Below, in pieces: positions 30,001 through 39,337 of a DNA stretch of 64,000 nucleotides (position 1 is its first letter; every line of letters starts with the position of its first letter). Origin of the DNA: Ascoidea asiatica. Taxonomy: Eukaryota; Ascomycota; Saccharomycetes; Ascoideales; Ascoideaceae. The DNA lies in NCBI GenBank assembly GCA_001600695.1, contig BCKQ01000008.1, forward strand, positions 508,122 through 572,121, in the 5' to 3' direction. Made by a program: the position numbers and the translations under genes. Below the pieces are notes generated by a model. It searched no databases. It saw only the letters and a program-made list of their open reading frames with translations, and was not told the DNA's origin.

Positions 30001-30904
30001 TTGGTATTCTATGTTTAGTTGATAGAGTTGATACAATTCCACTTGAAGAATGAACTAATTTTTTTATTGGAGATGGAATTTTATTGCTATATTTATCTTT
30101 ATCTTTGATTTTCAATTTATCATAATTATCGTATTTATTTATAGTATTAAGTTTACCAATTTTTTCTATTTTTTCAATTTGTTCAATATTGTCAATTTTA
30201 TCTTGCCTTTCTTTCATTTTCTTTTTATAATTTAGATTATATTTATAATTTATTTCTTTGTTATTATTGTTATTATTATTGTTATAATTGTTAATATTAT
30301 TTGATTTATTAAATTTTTTAATATTATTATATAAATCNGCATCACTTTTAGTTAAGTTTTTTTTTAAATCAAAAATTTTTTGATTTTGAGGATAATTTAA
30401 ATGTTGATGATGAAATAATTGAGTTAATTGTGGTTGGATTTGATTTTTTAATAAATTTTTTTGATTTGGAAATTCATTAATTGAAATTGAAGAACTACTT
30501 GAAGAATGAATAATTTTTGGTAATTTTGGAGAATTTAATAAATTTGGAGAATTTGAAATTGAATTTGGACTTGAATTTGAAAAATTATTTAAATTTGAAA
30601 ATGAATTTGGAGTTTCTAGAATATCATTATTATCATTATTATTATTATTATTATTATTGTCATTATTGTTATTATTGTTATTATTGTTATTATTGTTATT
30701 ATTGTTATTATTAATGTTATTAATTGAAGGAGAATTAAAAGTTTCTAAAGATAACTTTTTAATATCAGGTATTGAATTATTTGAATTTAAAGTATTTGAG
30801 AAATAATTTGGATTATTTTGAATTTGATTATGATTTGGTTTATATTTATAATTTTGAGGATATTTAGTTGAAGATTTTGGATGATGTTTAACAGAATTAC
30901 TCAT
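27086..30904 (-). CDS. MSB3: Rab GTPase-activating protein of the Msb3/Msb4 (Gyp3) type
   Basis: This 1272-residue TBC-domain protein should accelerate GTP hydrolysis by Rab proteins such as Sec4 and act at sites of polarised growth. The TBC domain occupies about 875-1165 and is preceded by the family-typical HNEWWIEYEMYLSRRKKKWE segment. RKGIPAEWRGNAWWFYAKG begins the domain. The two catalytic fingers are intact: Arg930 in IERDLNRTFPDN and Gln997 in IGYCQSLNF. LPGVHDVNLEGVNIDQGVL is specific to this subfamily. The N-terminal 800 residues are a disordered Asn/Ser-rich extension with several poly-Asn runs, much longer than in S. cerevisiae Msb3 (633 residues). Msb3 and Msb4 cannot be separated here. 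The gene diverges from ERF4. Confidence 0.9.
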   Translation of the reverse strand: MSNSVKHHPKSSTKYPQNYKYKPNHNQIQNNPNYFSNTLNSNNSIPDIKKLSLETFNSPSINNINNNNNNNNNNNNNNNNNDNNNNNNNNDNNDILETPNSFSNLNNFSNSSPNSISNSPNLLNSPKLPKIIHSSSSSSISINEFPNQKNLLKNQIQPQLTQLFHHQHLNYPQNQKIFDLKKNLTKSDXDLYNNIKKFNKSNNINNYNNNNNNNNKEINYKYNLNYKKKMKERQDKIDNIEQIEKIEKIGKLNTINKYDNYDKLKIKDKDKYSNKIPSPIKKLVHSSSGIVSTLSTKHRIPTNNTQSNNNNNNNININNNNNNNISNKKNTVPKSLMIKSNSFNNDSSKLINNTNSNNNINNNNNNNSNNDNLNSNLNFNQNLDTDFDDNSYNPPSNSFTFNLKPITSMSSVSSISTSNLDTSLSINNISPNSNPNSKNSTYNRIKSPDSNNFNNNLNENIYIPNFQQRSRSNTQLSNDHAKYLSVIDMYGNLSDSSNSDNDNENYVSNKINNSIHNQNKENNNKNQIQKNTLNKSTNNNNIDNNNIDNDNIDNDIDSIGSLIISNNYIKTNGHVNTSSSSANSFITALNQPRFSDISATEPLNTFHANLSSESQKRISNNLSNHSPIHSRNSSPNRSPDRLSNQSLSQPLNKSSIQLKFSQPPSQNQLQSDLIIQHKQIFKNDIYNASQLAINKNQLDSQFIKNSENNLESNQSSSNLNKIKTFDSNLKKVIDNKTNSVNSSNTSKSTINSNNINTLNPNSSTNNLNMLKLRNESLSSIQSSRHSANMIRNSIESHHKKRHSDSIKSDRDRYGFKKKTQYISLEQHNEWWIEYEMYLSRRKKKWELXMKQNGLSSYTNDNPLRFPAKSNKLKRYIRKGIPAEWRGNAWWFYAKGNEKLNANIGLYDKIVENTLHLKNMDTEIIERDLNRTFPDNIYFRNDNLLNLIKENGGSRSDLINGSSDTTKTDTDNETPLVQALRRVLSAFAAYQPQIGYCQSLNFIVGLLLIFMDEEKAFWMLVIVTTKFLPGVHDVNLEGVNIDQGVLMLCLKEYLPNIWEKIGFDFNDPDSLNSQNLRNKRRSVDVNVAKLPPITLCTASWFMSCYIGIVPIETTLRIWDCLFYEESKVFIKIALTIFKQCEAKMLNMKDEMEIFQLIQNYPKKLLDVNNLFEACYKKRNGFNHISQEEINRCRKFVKEQRKKANSVSNLQKTIAENEIDERENEDLSLLSRNTDLSQFTPEIYDFKKNGLVSAHWNHALTKRMKKQINRRRKN
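30630..30718 (-). repeat. AAT/AAC repeat encoding poly-Asn near the MSB3 N-terminus
   Basis: A near-continuous run of AAT codons with occasional AAC and GAT gives about 28 Asn/Asp residues. On the other strand it reads as TTATTG/TTATTA repeats. Confidence 0.8.
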
Positions 30905-32491
30905 TATTTTTTTTTATTAATATGAATAAATTTATTGATTTAATTGAATGAATTGATTGATATAAAAAGATCATTAATGTAAAAAAATAGAAAAAAAAAA
31001 AGAATAAAAGTTATTAAAGTTATTATTATTAAATATTAGTTATTAGTTATTAATTTTTGATAATTAATTATTAATTATGAATTAAAGAAGACGAAAAAAA
31101 AAACAAAGAATTCAATAGATAATAATGGGAAATTATTTTTATAATTAATTGAAATGAAGATTTGAAGATATGAATATATCTTGAAGAATAATTGAAGAAT
31201 AATGAAATGAAAATAGGATAATNTTATTGGAATATAAAATTATTTATTGTTTATTGTATGAGAAATTGATATTACATATGTGGGATGGAACCGAGTTGAA
31301 TTTTAGTGAAGATTTTGTCAAGGCGATTGAAAGAGAAACACGAGAACTGAAAAGCAGCAAGAAGAATAGGCAAGAGACGCATCAGTGCCAGNAGTGTCAG
31401 CAGCAGTTGTTATAAAATAGAAGCAGAAGAAACAGAAACAGCAGAAACAGCAGAAACANCAGAAACAACAGCAGAAGCAGCAGAAGAAGAAAAAGCTGCT
31501 TCTACTTCTGTTTCACCGTCAGTTTCAAATTCTAAAAGATCTCCCACACTTCAAATCTCCACGTCCGGATCCGTGTATTGATCCGTTGTTTTTTGAAGCA
31601 GAAAATCTTGGTCAGTTTCACAAGCCTTGCATACATGTGACTTTTTTACCTGTTTAGCCTCATTTATACTATAAAAGGTAGTTAATCGCGTTTTACTTTT
31701 TCTCAGTACCGGAACAATGGTACAGTGGTTTATTTCGAAGCTAATATGTGACGGACTTTAAGCGATAGTTAGTTCAACTTAACGACCATTTTCGGGTCAA
31801 CTCAGTTTTGGGGTGACTGTGTTCGTTTATTATCGGTGGAACACTTTATTATTACAGTGTCCCGCATATGAATATTTTCGAGGATTCAATAAAAATTTTA
31901 AGTGTGGCTAATTTTCTTTTTAAATAGCGTTGACTTTTGCGTGGAATGCACTGTCCTATGTTTAAATTCCGGGAACACTTTCACGTGGATGCCCTCGAGT
32001 GTCTCCTTACAACTCATAACAATAATAACAATCCACTGGCGCTTTATCGCAGTTCTGCACGCTTTTAAATCTCTATTTTACCAACCATAATTTCAAACCA
32101 ATTTCAAAAGAATCTTTAATCTGGTATATGAAATGGAAATTCATTTGATATTTGATAAACATGTATCTGGTATTCTATAAATAATAATCAAAAATAAATA
32201 ATTGATTATAAATGANANATGATATATGATATATAATATATGATTAATTACTAAATGGTAAAAAATTNATAGTTATCATAGCTAATCTTTAATAATAAAT
32301 ATTCACAAAAAAAAAGTTGCTTATAAAAAATATCTTTCTATTGATTGAATTGATACTGATATTGCTAATTATTTTCATATATTTTTCTTAAATTATTATC
32401 TTTCATTCAATAAAACAATNATAATCTNCTATTTTTTTTGTATTTTCCACATTGTTTCAAAAAATAAAAAAAATTAAAAAAACATCAAGAA
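30905..32491. other. Divergent promoter region between MSB3 and ERF4
   Basis: The flanks are AT-rich. The centre (about 31270-32060) is G+C-elevated. It starts with a CAG/GAA-type purine tract (31340-31495) ending in a 9-bp hairpin, AGAAGCAGC at 31473-31481 with GCTGCTTCT at 31495-31503. It continues with mixed sequence containing the hairpin GTACC/GGTAC (31706-31723). Short open frames at 31227 and 31902 have no domain. I see no RNA gene I can name. Confidence 0.5.
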
Positions 32492-33259
32492 ATGTCAACT
32501 TCAAACAAATCAAATACTAATCTTTTTGCAGATCCTAAGAGTAGAATCTTAAATAATAATTCTTCAATTTTTTCAATTTCAATTTCTAATAATAATTCAA
32601 ATTCAAATTCAAACTATAATTTCACTGATAATGAAACAAATGTATCTAATGTAACTGATCTATCTGACTCTGATTCTATTGATTCGAACTCCAATTCCAA
32701 TAGATATAATCACAATATCATTCAAAATAATTTTCATATTAGTAATAACAACGATGAAGAAGAATATGAGGAACAAGAGGAAGATGATGATGATGACGAT
32801 GATGATGATGAATTTGAATCTTTGAACAATTTTGATAACTCAAGTATAATTAATATAAATAATAATATGAATATAATCAATAATACTGATGATAATTTAA
32901 TTCATAAAAAAAACTCTTCAAATAAAAGTTTATCAAATAATATAATTATAAATAATACAAATATTCCTATTAAAATGATNAAAAAAAAAGATTATTCACT
33001 TAATAATATTAGTAGTTACAATAATAATAATAATAATATTTCACATAATATTTCACATAATATGTCACATAATATTAGAGATAATAATATTGATAATTTG
33101 AATTCAACTTTTATTTCTTCTCCAAATTTAAAATATCATTTGAATACAACAACTGATTCTGACACTATAAATAATAATTCAAATTCAAACAATTCTGATA
33201 ATTCAAATAATAATTCTTCTAATTCTTCATTTTCAACTACAAATATTATTGTTCAAAAA

Positions 33260-33352
<93 letters not shown>

Positions 33353-34717
33353 TTAAAGAATTACAATTATCATTATAATATTGATTTAGAAACTGGTTTA
33401 GATTCTCCAATAGTTCTAAAAAATAATCCTTATATTTCTAAGAAAAATAATCAAAATATTAATCATTCAAATAATAATCAGTCAAATAATAATATTTCAA
33501 ATAATAATAATAATGATAATAATAATAATATCAATGATATCAATAATAATATTATCGTCAATCCTAATAATGATAATCTGACAACTATTCAAAATGATAT
33601 TCTTGATAATGATATTGAAAATGTTAAATTAGATGAATCTGAAGAATTATTGTTTTTCAATTATTTTGAGTATTCTGTAAATAATTATTTCAATTTATCT
33701 TTAAAAAAATTCAATAATTTTACTCAACCTTTAATAATAACTCATTTTCCAAATCCATATGTTAAATTAAATTCAAAAAAATATAAATCAACAAGAATTG
33801 TCAAAATTCCAAAAATTTTCAATAATTTAACTAAAATTACTACATATTCAGATTCTTTAAATTGTGTATATCCACAATTTTCTTCATATTTACCTGGTTT
33901 TGAACCTGCTGCTTTAATTGATCCATCTGATAATGTTTCTGATATTAATAGTATTAATGGTGATAATAATAATAATAATAACAACAATAATAATATTCAA
34001 TTTAACAATAATTTATCAAATTCGAAAAACCNAAAAANTGCTCCTTTATTAAACTCGACTTCAATGAATACTTTGGCTTTTTTACAAAATGTAGCTAATA
34101 CAAATCATCAAGCAAGACATAGTCAATCAAATGAATCAAATTTAAATAAATCTTCATCTATATCAAATATCGATTCATCTTGTAATAATACTACTGGGAC
34201 TTCAGGTATAACAGGGACTACAACTGGTAATTATATTAACAATCATAATCCAAACTTTTCAAATGACTTCACTAATATAAATAGTTTCAAACCTAGAGGT
34301 ATTTATTTAAACCAATTTTTTGGCTATTCTTCTGTTTCACCATTATCAAAATTTTTATCTCCCGATGAATTCAAAGAAATAATAGCAAATGTTAATCTTT
34401 ATTTGAAACTAGCTTTTAATCCTTTAAATTATAGAAATATTATTGAAAATTTTATTAATTTACTTACTTTATGGCTTTTTGATAATAATTTTTTTATAAA
34501 AATTTTTTCTTTTATACCTTTATTTAATCTATTAAACTCATCAATTCTAAATTACTCAAAATCAATTTTGCAGGAGTTAGAAAATTATATTATAAGTTTA
34601 AATAGAGAAAAATTGGCATTCAAAGGTATTAAAATTATAAGCCCAAGAAAAAGTGGTTATCTAAGNTTAGATTTTGAGATTCCGAAACCATCTGCTGAAG
34701 ATTATCCATCTCAGTAA
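32492..34717 (+). CDS. ERF4: Palmitoyltransferase subunit Erf4 (Shr5), Asn-rich form
   Basis: Erf4 is the partner of the DHHC enzyme Erf2; together they palmitoylate Ras at the endoplasmic reticulum. The conserved Golgin-A7/Erf4 region is split. One block lies at about 410-475 (THFPNPYVKL, RIVKIPKIF, YPQFSSYLPGFEPAALI). The other, at about 595-740, contains GIYLNQFFGYS, the SPDEFKEII helix, a hydrophobic stretch LLTLWLFDNNFFIKIFSFIP that probably dips into the membrane, LENYIISLNREKLAFKGI, and the terminal ISPRKSGYL block. The first 400 residues are disordered, with an acidic E/D run and 31 consecutive Asn. The 741 residues far exceed the 237 of S. cerevisiae Erf4. A Ras modifier and the Ras-GAP gene lie in the same window, probably by chance. 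Confidence 0.85.
33260..33352 (+). repeat. Uninterrupted (AAT)31 encoding 31 Asn in ERF4
   Basis: A perfect 93-base AAT microsatellite in the coding frame. It is the longest pure triplet run in the window and a likely site of length polymorphism. Confidence 0.95.
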
Positions 34718-35505
34718 TACAGTAAAAAGGAATATCATTATATCACATTTGAAACTAAATATATCTCGGAATAGCAAATTATTTGATATTCCAATTTTTT
34801 TACTTCGTTATAAAGCCTAAGATTTTTTTTATGTATTTTCATTAAACGGCCAGTTTTGCACTTTCTTTGGTAATGGATATTCTACCTTGATTTATTTTTT
34901 CACATTTTTTATATAAAAGTTTTTTTTGAACATTTTATCAGTATACTCTTTTTTTTAATTTCTTTTTTACGTCTTAATTTTCTGTTGCTTAAGAAATATC
35001 CCTCAAAAAAAATATTCTTCTTATTTCTTCGCTAATTTTATTTTATTTATTATGTTTACATTTCCTTCATCTTTTTGTGTTTTTTGTGTTTTTTGTTTTT
35101 TTTGTTTTTCTTTGTTAACATTTTCAGTTTTAGCTTGTTATCAAAACAACCTCATTTCATTAATATTTTTAATTTGTTCTCTCTTCATGATTTTTAATTT
35201 CTTCTTATACCTAAACTTGTTTCTTCAAAACGAATTTCAACGTTTGTATTTCTTCGTTTTATTTTTGAAATTTATTCCTTTTTTGGCACATTTTTTTTTT
35301 TTTTTACAATTTTCATTCTATAATATAATAAACACTTGGATTTCATTTTTTGAAATGAAAATTTATAATATTTAAATAACAAAAATATACAATATTTAAC
35401 GAAGTTAACTTTTAGAGAAATAAAAAAACTACTTATCAAAAAACTCTATTGACTATTTTTTTTGTCTCTATTTGAATACAATTTTACTGCCACTAAAAAA
35501 AAAAC
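34718..35505. other. Intergenic region between converging ERF4 and MIS1
   Basis: Strongly T-rich on the plus strand, matching the ERF4 3' end. A 107-codon open frame at 35052-35375 encodes a Phe/Leu-rich string that simply reflects the T-runs; I do not call it a gene. Confidence 0.55.
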
Positions 35506-38500
35506 CTAAAATAGCCCATCAATTTCACCATTTTCCTTTACTTCCACATTCATAAATCCAGCATGAGTACTTAAACCAGGAATTGTCATTATTTGAGCTG
35601 CTAAGGCATATAAGTATCCAGCACCTGCACTACATCTAACTTCTCTAATTGGAACTTTGAATCCAGTAGGAACACCCTTTAATTTTGGATCATGAGATAA
35701 GGAGTATTGAGTCTTAGCTATGCAAACTGGTAGGTTCCCAAAACCTTGCTTGGTATATCTTTCAATCTGTTCTTTAGCTAATGGTGATAATTCAATATCA
35801 TCAGCACCATACATTTTTTGACAAATTTTTTTGAGTCTTTCTTCCACAGTTCCATCGAGATCATATAAAAAGTCTGGCTTTCTATTTTCATTTGAAACGG
35901 AGTTAGATTCACAAGCCTTAACGACTGCTCTTGCTAAATCAACAGCCCCTAAACCACCTTCAGCCCAATGGTTAGCAGGTACTGCATCATAAGCACCAGC
36001 CTTCTTGGCTTCATCAATTATGGCATTAATTTCATCCGCTGAGTCAGTTTTGAATTGATTGATAGCAACTAAAACAGGAACATTATAGCTCATTGCATTT
36101 TGTATTTGTTTAGCTAAGTTACAACATCCTTTTCTGACTAAATCAACATTTTCTGTAATGTATTCTTCCGGTAAAGATTGACCAGGTTTCACATCAGGAG
36201 CTCCACCATGTAATTTCAAAGCACGTACAGTAGCAACGATAACCACAACATTTGGTTTATAACCTGAAGCTCTACATTTGATATTAAAAAACCTTTCACC
36301 TCCCATTGTGAAATCAAAACCTGCTTCTGTTACAACAAAACCATTACTTATTTTTCCTTTCTGATTTTGATTGGCAGATTTCGGTTTACCAGCTAATTTT
36401 AGAGCTAATTTATCTGCTATTACAGAAGATGCACCAATAGAAATATTAGCAAAAGGCCCAGCATGGACGAAAACAGGNGTTCCTTCTAATGTCTGCATTA
36501 AGTTTGGTTTGATTGTATCTTTAAGTAAAGCTGTGATTGCCCCACCGCACATTATATCGTCGCAGGTAATTATTTCACCTTTACTATTTGATCCAACGAC
36601 CATATTTCCAACTCTGTTTCTCAAATCAGATAAATCTTTTGAAAGAGCTAATATTGCCATTATTTCTGATGCAACAGTGATGTCAAAACCAGTTTTTCTA
36701 GTAAAACCTTTTTCAGTTGGAGCCTCGCCAATAGTTACTCCTCTTAAAAATCGATCATTAACGTCAACAACCCTTTTAATAGTGATTGAATCTGGTACAA
36801 TATCCAATCTTGCAAATTTTTTTATTTCATCAGGGTTTAAATCATCTGGGTTTGTTTCATTTATTCCCAATTTATGCAACCTCTTTAGCATTGAAGGAGA
36901 AAATTTTCTAATACCCTTTTTTGAAGGAACAAGCCTTCTATATAAAGCTTTATCTGACTGAGTANATTCATGAAACATTCTTGTATCAATAGCAGCAGCT
37001 AATAAATTATTTGCAGCGCCAATAGCATGAATATCGCCGGTTAAATGCATATTAAATTCATCCATGGGAATAACTTGAGCATAACCACCTCCAGCGGCTC
37101 CACCTTTAACACCAAAAGTTGGGCCCATAGAAGGTTGACGAACATTTGCAATTGCAGGCAATTTAAGATGAGCACCAAGAGCTTGAACAATTCCCATAGT
37201 GGTAGTGGATTTTCCTTCACCTAAAGGTGTCGGAGTAATTCCTGCAACTAAAACATAATTCGCATTCTCACGTTCATCTTTTAATCTATCATAAACATCC
37301 AATGAAACTTTAGCTTTATAATGACCATATGGATCTAACTCACTAGGTAAAAGACCTAATTGATTTGAAATTTCAGTTATAGGATAAGGTTCTTGAGATC
37401 TTGAAATTTCAATATCAGATGGAACTGGATCAAGTGTCGTTAAAGGTAAAGGTTTTAAAATTATTTGCTGGTTTAATTTTTCTAATTGAAGTTTTGCAGC
37501 TTGAAATACATTTTTAATTAACATTGATATTGTCATTGGGCCAACTCCTCCAGGAACTGGGGTTACATAAGAAGCCACTTTTTTAACGTCAGTGGTGNTA
37601 ACATCTCCTACAATAATATAACCTTTTTGCGAAGATTCAGAAGAAAGATAATTTATTCCAACGTCGATTACAATTGCACCTTCTTTAATTGAATTTGCTC
37701 CTATCGCATTTGGATACCCTACGCATACAACAACAATATCAGCTCTTTTAACAATATTTTCAAGGTTCTTTGTTTTTGAATGACAAACAGTTACAGTACA
37801 GTCTAATTTTTTTAATAAAGCAGCAACTGGAGTGCCAACAATATCAGACCTTCCCACAACTACTGCATTTTTACCTTCAAAATCAGTTCCAGTACTTTTA
37901 ATTAATTCAATTATACCATTTGGAGTACAAGGTATAAAAAGTGGAGCTCCATTTTTTTTAGCTAATTCACCTGCATTATATCTAGAAAGTCCATCAACAT
38001 CTTTTTCTTTTATTATTGCATTTGTGATTTTTGATTCATTTATATGATCCGGTAAAGGTAATTGAACTAATATACCGTTAACATTAATATCATTATTCAA
38101 TTGATTGATTTTAAATAGTAATTCAGTTTCACTTATATCATTTTCAAAATGGACCAATTCCGTATTAATTTTTGAATTTTTTGCAGCTTTTAATTTCATT
38201 TTAACATAAGATGAAGAATCTTTTCTTGAGCCAACTTGAATTATTGATAGTTTTGGTTGAAAATTAGGAAAATTTGATTGAATTTTTAAAATTTCATTAG
38301 AAACCTCATTTTTGATTTTTTTTGACAATTCTATACCAGATAAAATTTTTGCATCGTAATTTAATAAAGAAGTTGAAAAAAATCTAATTGAATTATCATT
38401 TTTTGTATAGGTTTGAATAATATTATAATTATTATTTATTGAATTATGATTAGGAATAAAATTTGATTTGAATAACAAATTTGACTGTTTAGAAATAATT

Positions 38501-38553
38501 GGAACCGAATTTGATTTCAATGGAATCTTAGATCTCATTAAACTTGATAACAT
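35506..38553 (-). CDS. MIS1: Mitochondrial C1-tetrahydrofolate synthase (trifunctional)
   Basis: The 1015-residue enzyme combines methylene-THF dehydrogenase, methenyl-THF cyclohydrolase and formyl-THF synthetase, supplying formyl groups for mitochondrial initiator tRNA. The first 65 residues are rich in Ser, Lys, Arg and Asn and nearly free of acids up to [13 protein letters not shown], a matrix-targeting presequence; this separates Mis1 from cytosolic Ade3. The dehydrogenase/cyclohydrolase domain (about 70-355) shows [37 protein letters not shown] and PGGVGPMT. The synthetase domain starts near 378 and has the ATP loop [10 protein letters not shown] (K448). Three ambiguous bases lie in the gene, one of them synonymous. 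A Gcn4/Bas1-type site lies 213 bases upstream. Confidence 0.95.
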   Translation of the reverse strand: MLSSLMRSKIPLKSNSVPIISKQSNLLFKSNFIPNHNSINNNYNIIQTYTKNDNSIRFFSTSLLNYDAKILSGIELSKKIKNEVSNEILKIQSNFPNFQPKLSIIQVGSRKDSSSYVKMKLKAAKNSKINTELVHFENDISETELLFKINQLNNDINVNGILVQLPLPDHINESKITNAIIKEKDVDGLSRYNAGELAKKNGAPLFIPCTPNGIIELIKSTGTDFEGKNAVVVGRSDIVGTPVAALLKKLDCTVTVCHSKTKNLENIVKRADIVVVCVGYPNAIGANSIKEGAIVIDVGINYLSSESSQKGYIIVGDVXTTDVKKVASYVTPVPGGVGPMTISMLIKNVFQAAKLQLEKLNQQIILKPLPLTTLDPVPSDIEISRSQEPYPITEISNQLGLLPSELDPYGHYKAKVSLDVYDRLKDERENANYVLVAGITPTPLGEGKSTTTMGIVQALGAHLKLPAIANVRQPSMGPTFGVKGGAAGGGYAQVIPMDEFNMHLTGDIHAIGAANNLLAAAIDTRMFHEXTQSDKALYRRLVPSKKGIRKFSPSMLKRLHKLGINETNPDDLNPDEIKKFARLDIVPDSITIKRVVDVNDRFLRGVTIGEAPTEKGFTRKTGFDITVASEIMAILALSKDLSDLRNRVGNMVVGSNSKGEIITCDDIMCGGAITALLKDTIKPNLMQTLEGXPVFVHAGPFANISIGASSVIADKLALKLAGKPKSANQNQKGKISNGFVVTEAGFDFTMGGERFFNIKCRASGYKPNVVVIVATVRALKLHGGAPDVKPGQSLPEEYITENVDLVRKGCCNLAKQIQNAMSYNVPVLVAINQFKTDSADEINAIIDEAKKAGAYDAVPANHWAEGGLGAVDLARAVVKACESNSVSNENRKPDFLYDLDGTVEERLKKICQKMYGADDIELSPLAKEQIERYTKQGFGNLPVCIAKTQYSLSHDPKLKGVPTGFKVPIREVRCSAGAGYLYALAAQIMTIPGLSTHAGFMNVEVKENGEIDGLF

Positions 38554-39337
38554 TTTGAAAAAGTTATATACTCTATTTTTAATACTGAAAAAATGAGAGG
38601 AATTCTACTAATTTTAGATTAAATATACTGATTTCTTATCCAGAAAGGCAAGAAGACTAAATCAGTAATNAAATATATCTGAAAATAAAGCAGACCTTTC
38701 AAAAAAAGTAATTAACAATAATAGCATAATCAAGCTATATTTCTTTCAATTGTTTTCACTATTTTTGACTCATCTTCACAATAAAAAAAATTTAGTCGAT
38801 TATCTTGGAAAAAGAAAAAATTGAAAAAATTGAAGGCTTCAAACCGGACTAGAACCATATTTAAGGATCTAATGAATTTGTGCATATTTTTAAGCAATAA
38901 AGCACATTTTTACTTTGAACCCAGAATCTTGGATCTTTAAATATATGAGCTTTAAATACATTTGAAGGCAGAAAGTCACCTACTGTTGCAGACTTTAACA
39001 TAAACATTAATTCTTTTGATTTAGAGTTTGGCTTGGATTGAAATGAGGAAGTATGCCTCAATATACAGTATTCAAGACTTTAAAAAAAGAAGAGAAAAAT
39101 TCATCATGAAAATTATATGAAAAAATAATGTAATATTTATGTGCAGACTACACTAATATAATATTATCATAAGACAATACAAAGAATTATTTAATGTACA
39201 ATAAAAATCAGCAATGTATATTAAAATACAGTATAATACAAAATAATAATGTATGTTATGATTTAAAATGAGCAAAAAGAAAGCTGTTTGTTTTTTATCC
39301 ACAAAGTGCTAAAGAAATTATATATCACATATAACCT
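38554..39337. other. Intergenic region upstream of MIS1
   Basis: Tandem spacing between the 1676-codon gene and MIS1, both on the minus strand. It contains a TGACTCAT site at 38766-38773. A 66-codon minus-strand frame (38861-39061) has fairly mixed composition but no recognisable domain; it may be a relic or chance. Confidence 0.5.
38766..38773 (+). promoter_or_regulatory. Gcn4/Bas1-type site TGACTCAT upstream of MIS1
   Basis: The 8 bases match the Gcn4 palindrome core and contain the Bas1 motif TGACTC, 213 bases upstream of the MIS1 start. One-carbon genes are known Bas1/Gcn4 targets in S. cerevisiae, so the placement is sensible. Confidence 0.55.

Noticed and set aside
35052-35375. 107-codon Phe/Leu-rich open frame
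   Set aside because: It mirrors T-runs in the ERF4 3' region; no conserved feature and no plausible promoter.
38861-39061. 66-codon minus-strand open frame upstream of MIS1
   Set aside because: Composition is mixed enough to look coding, but it is short and unrecognised; may be a relic.
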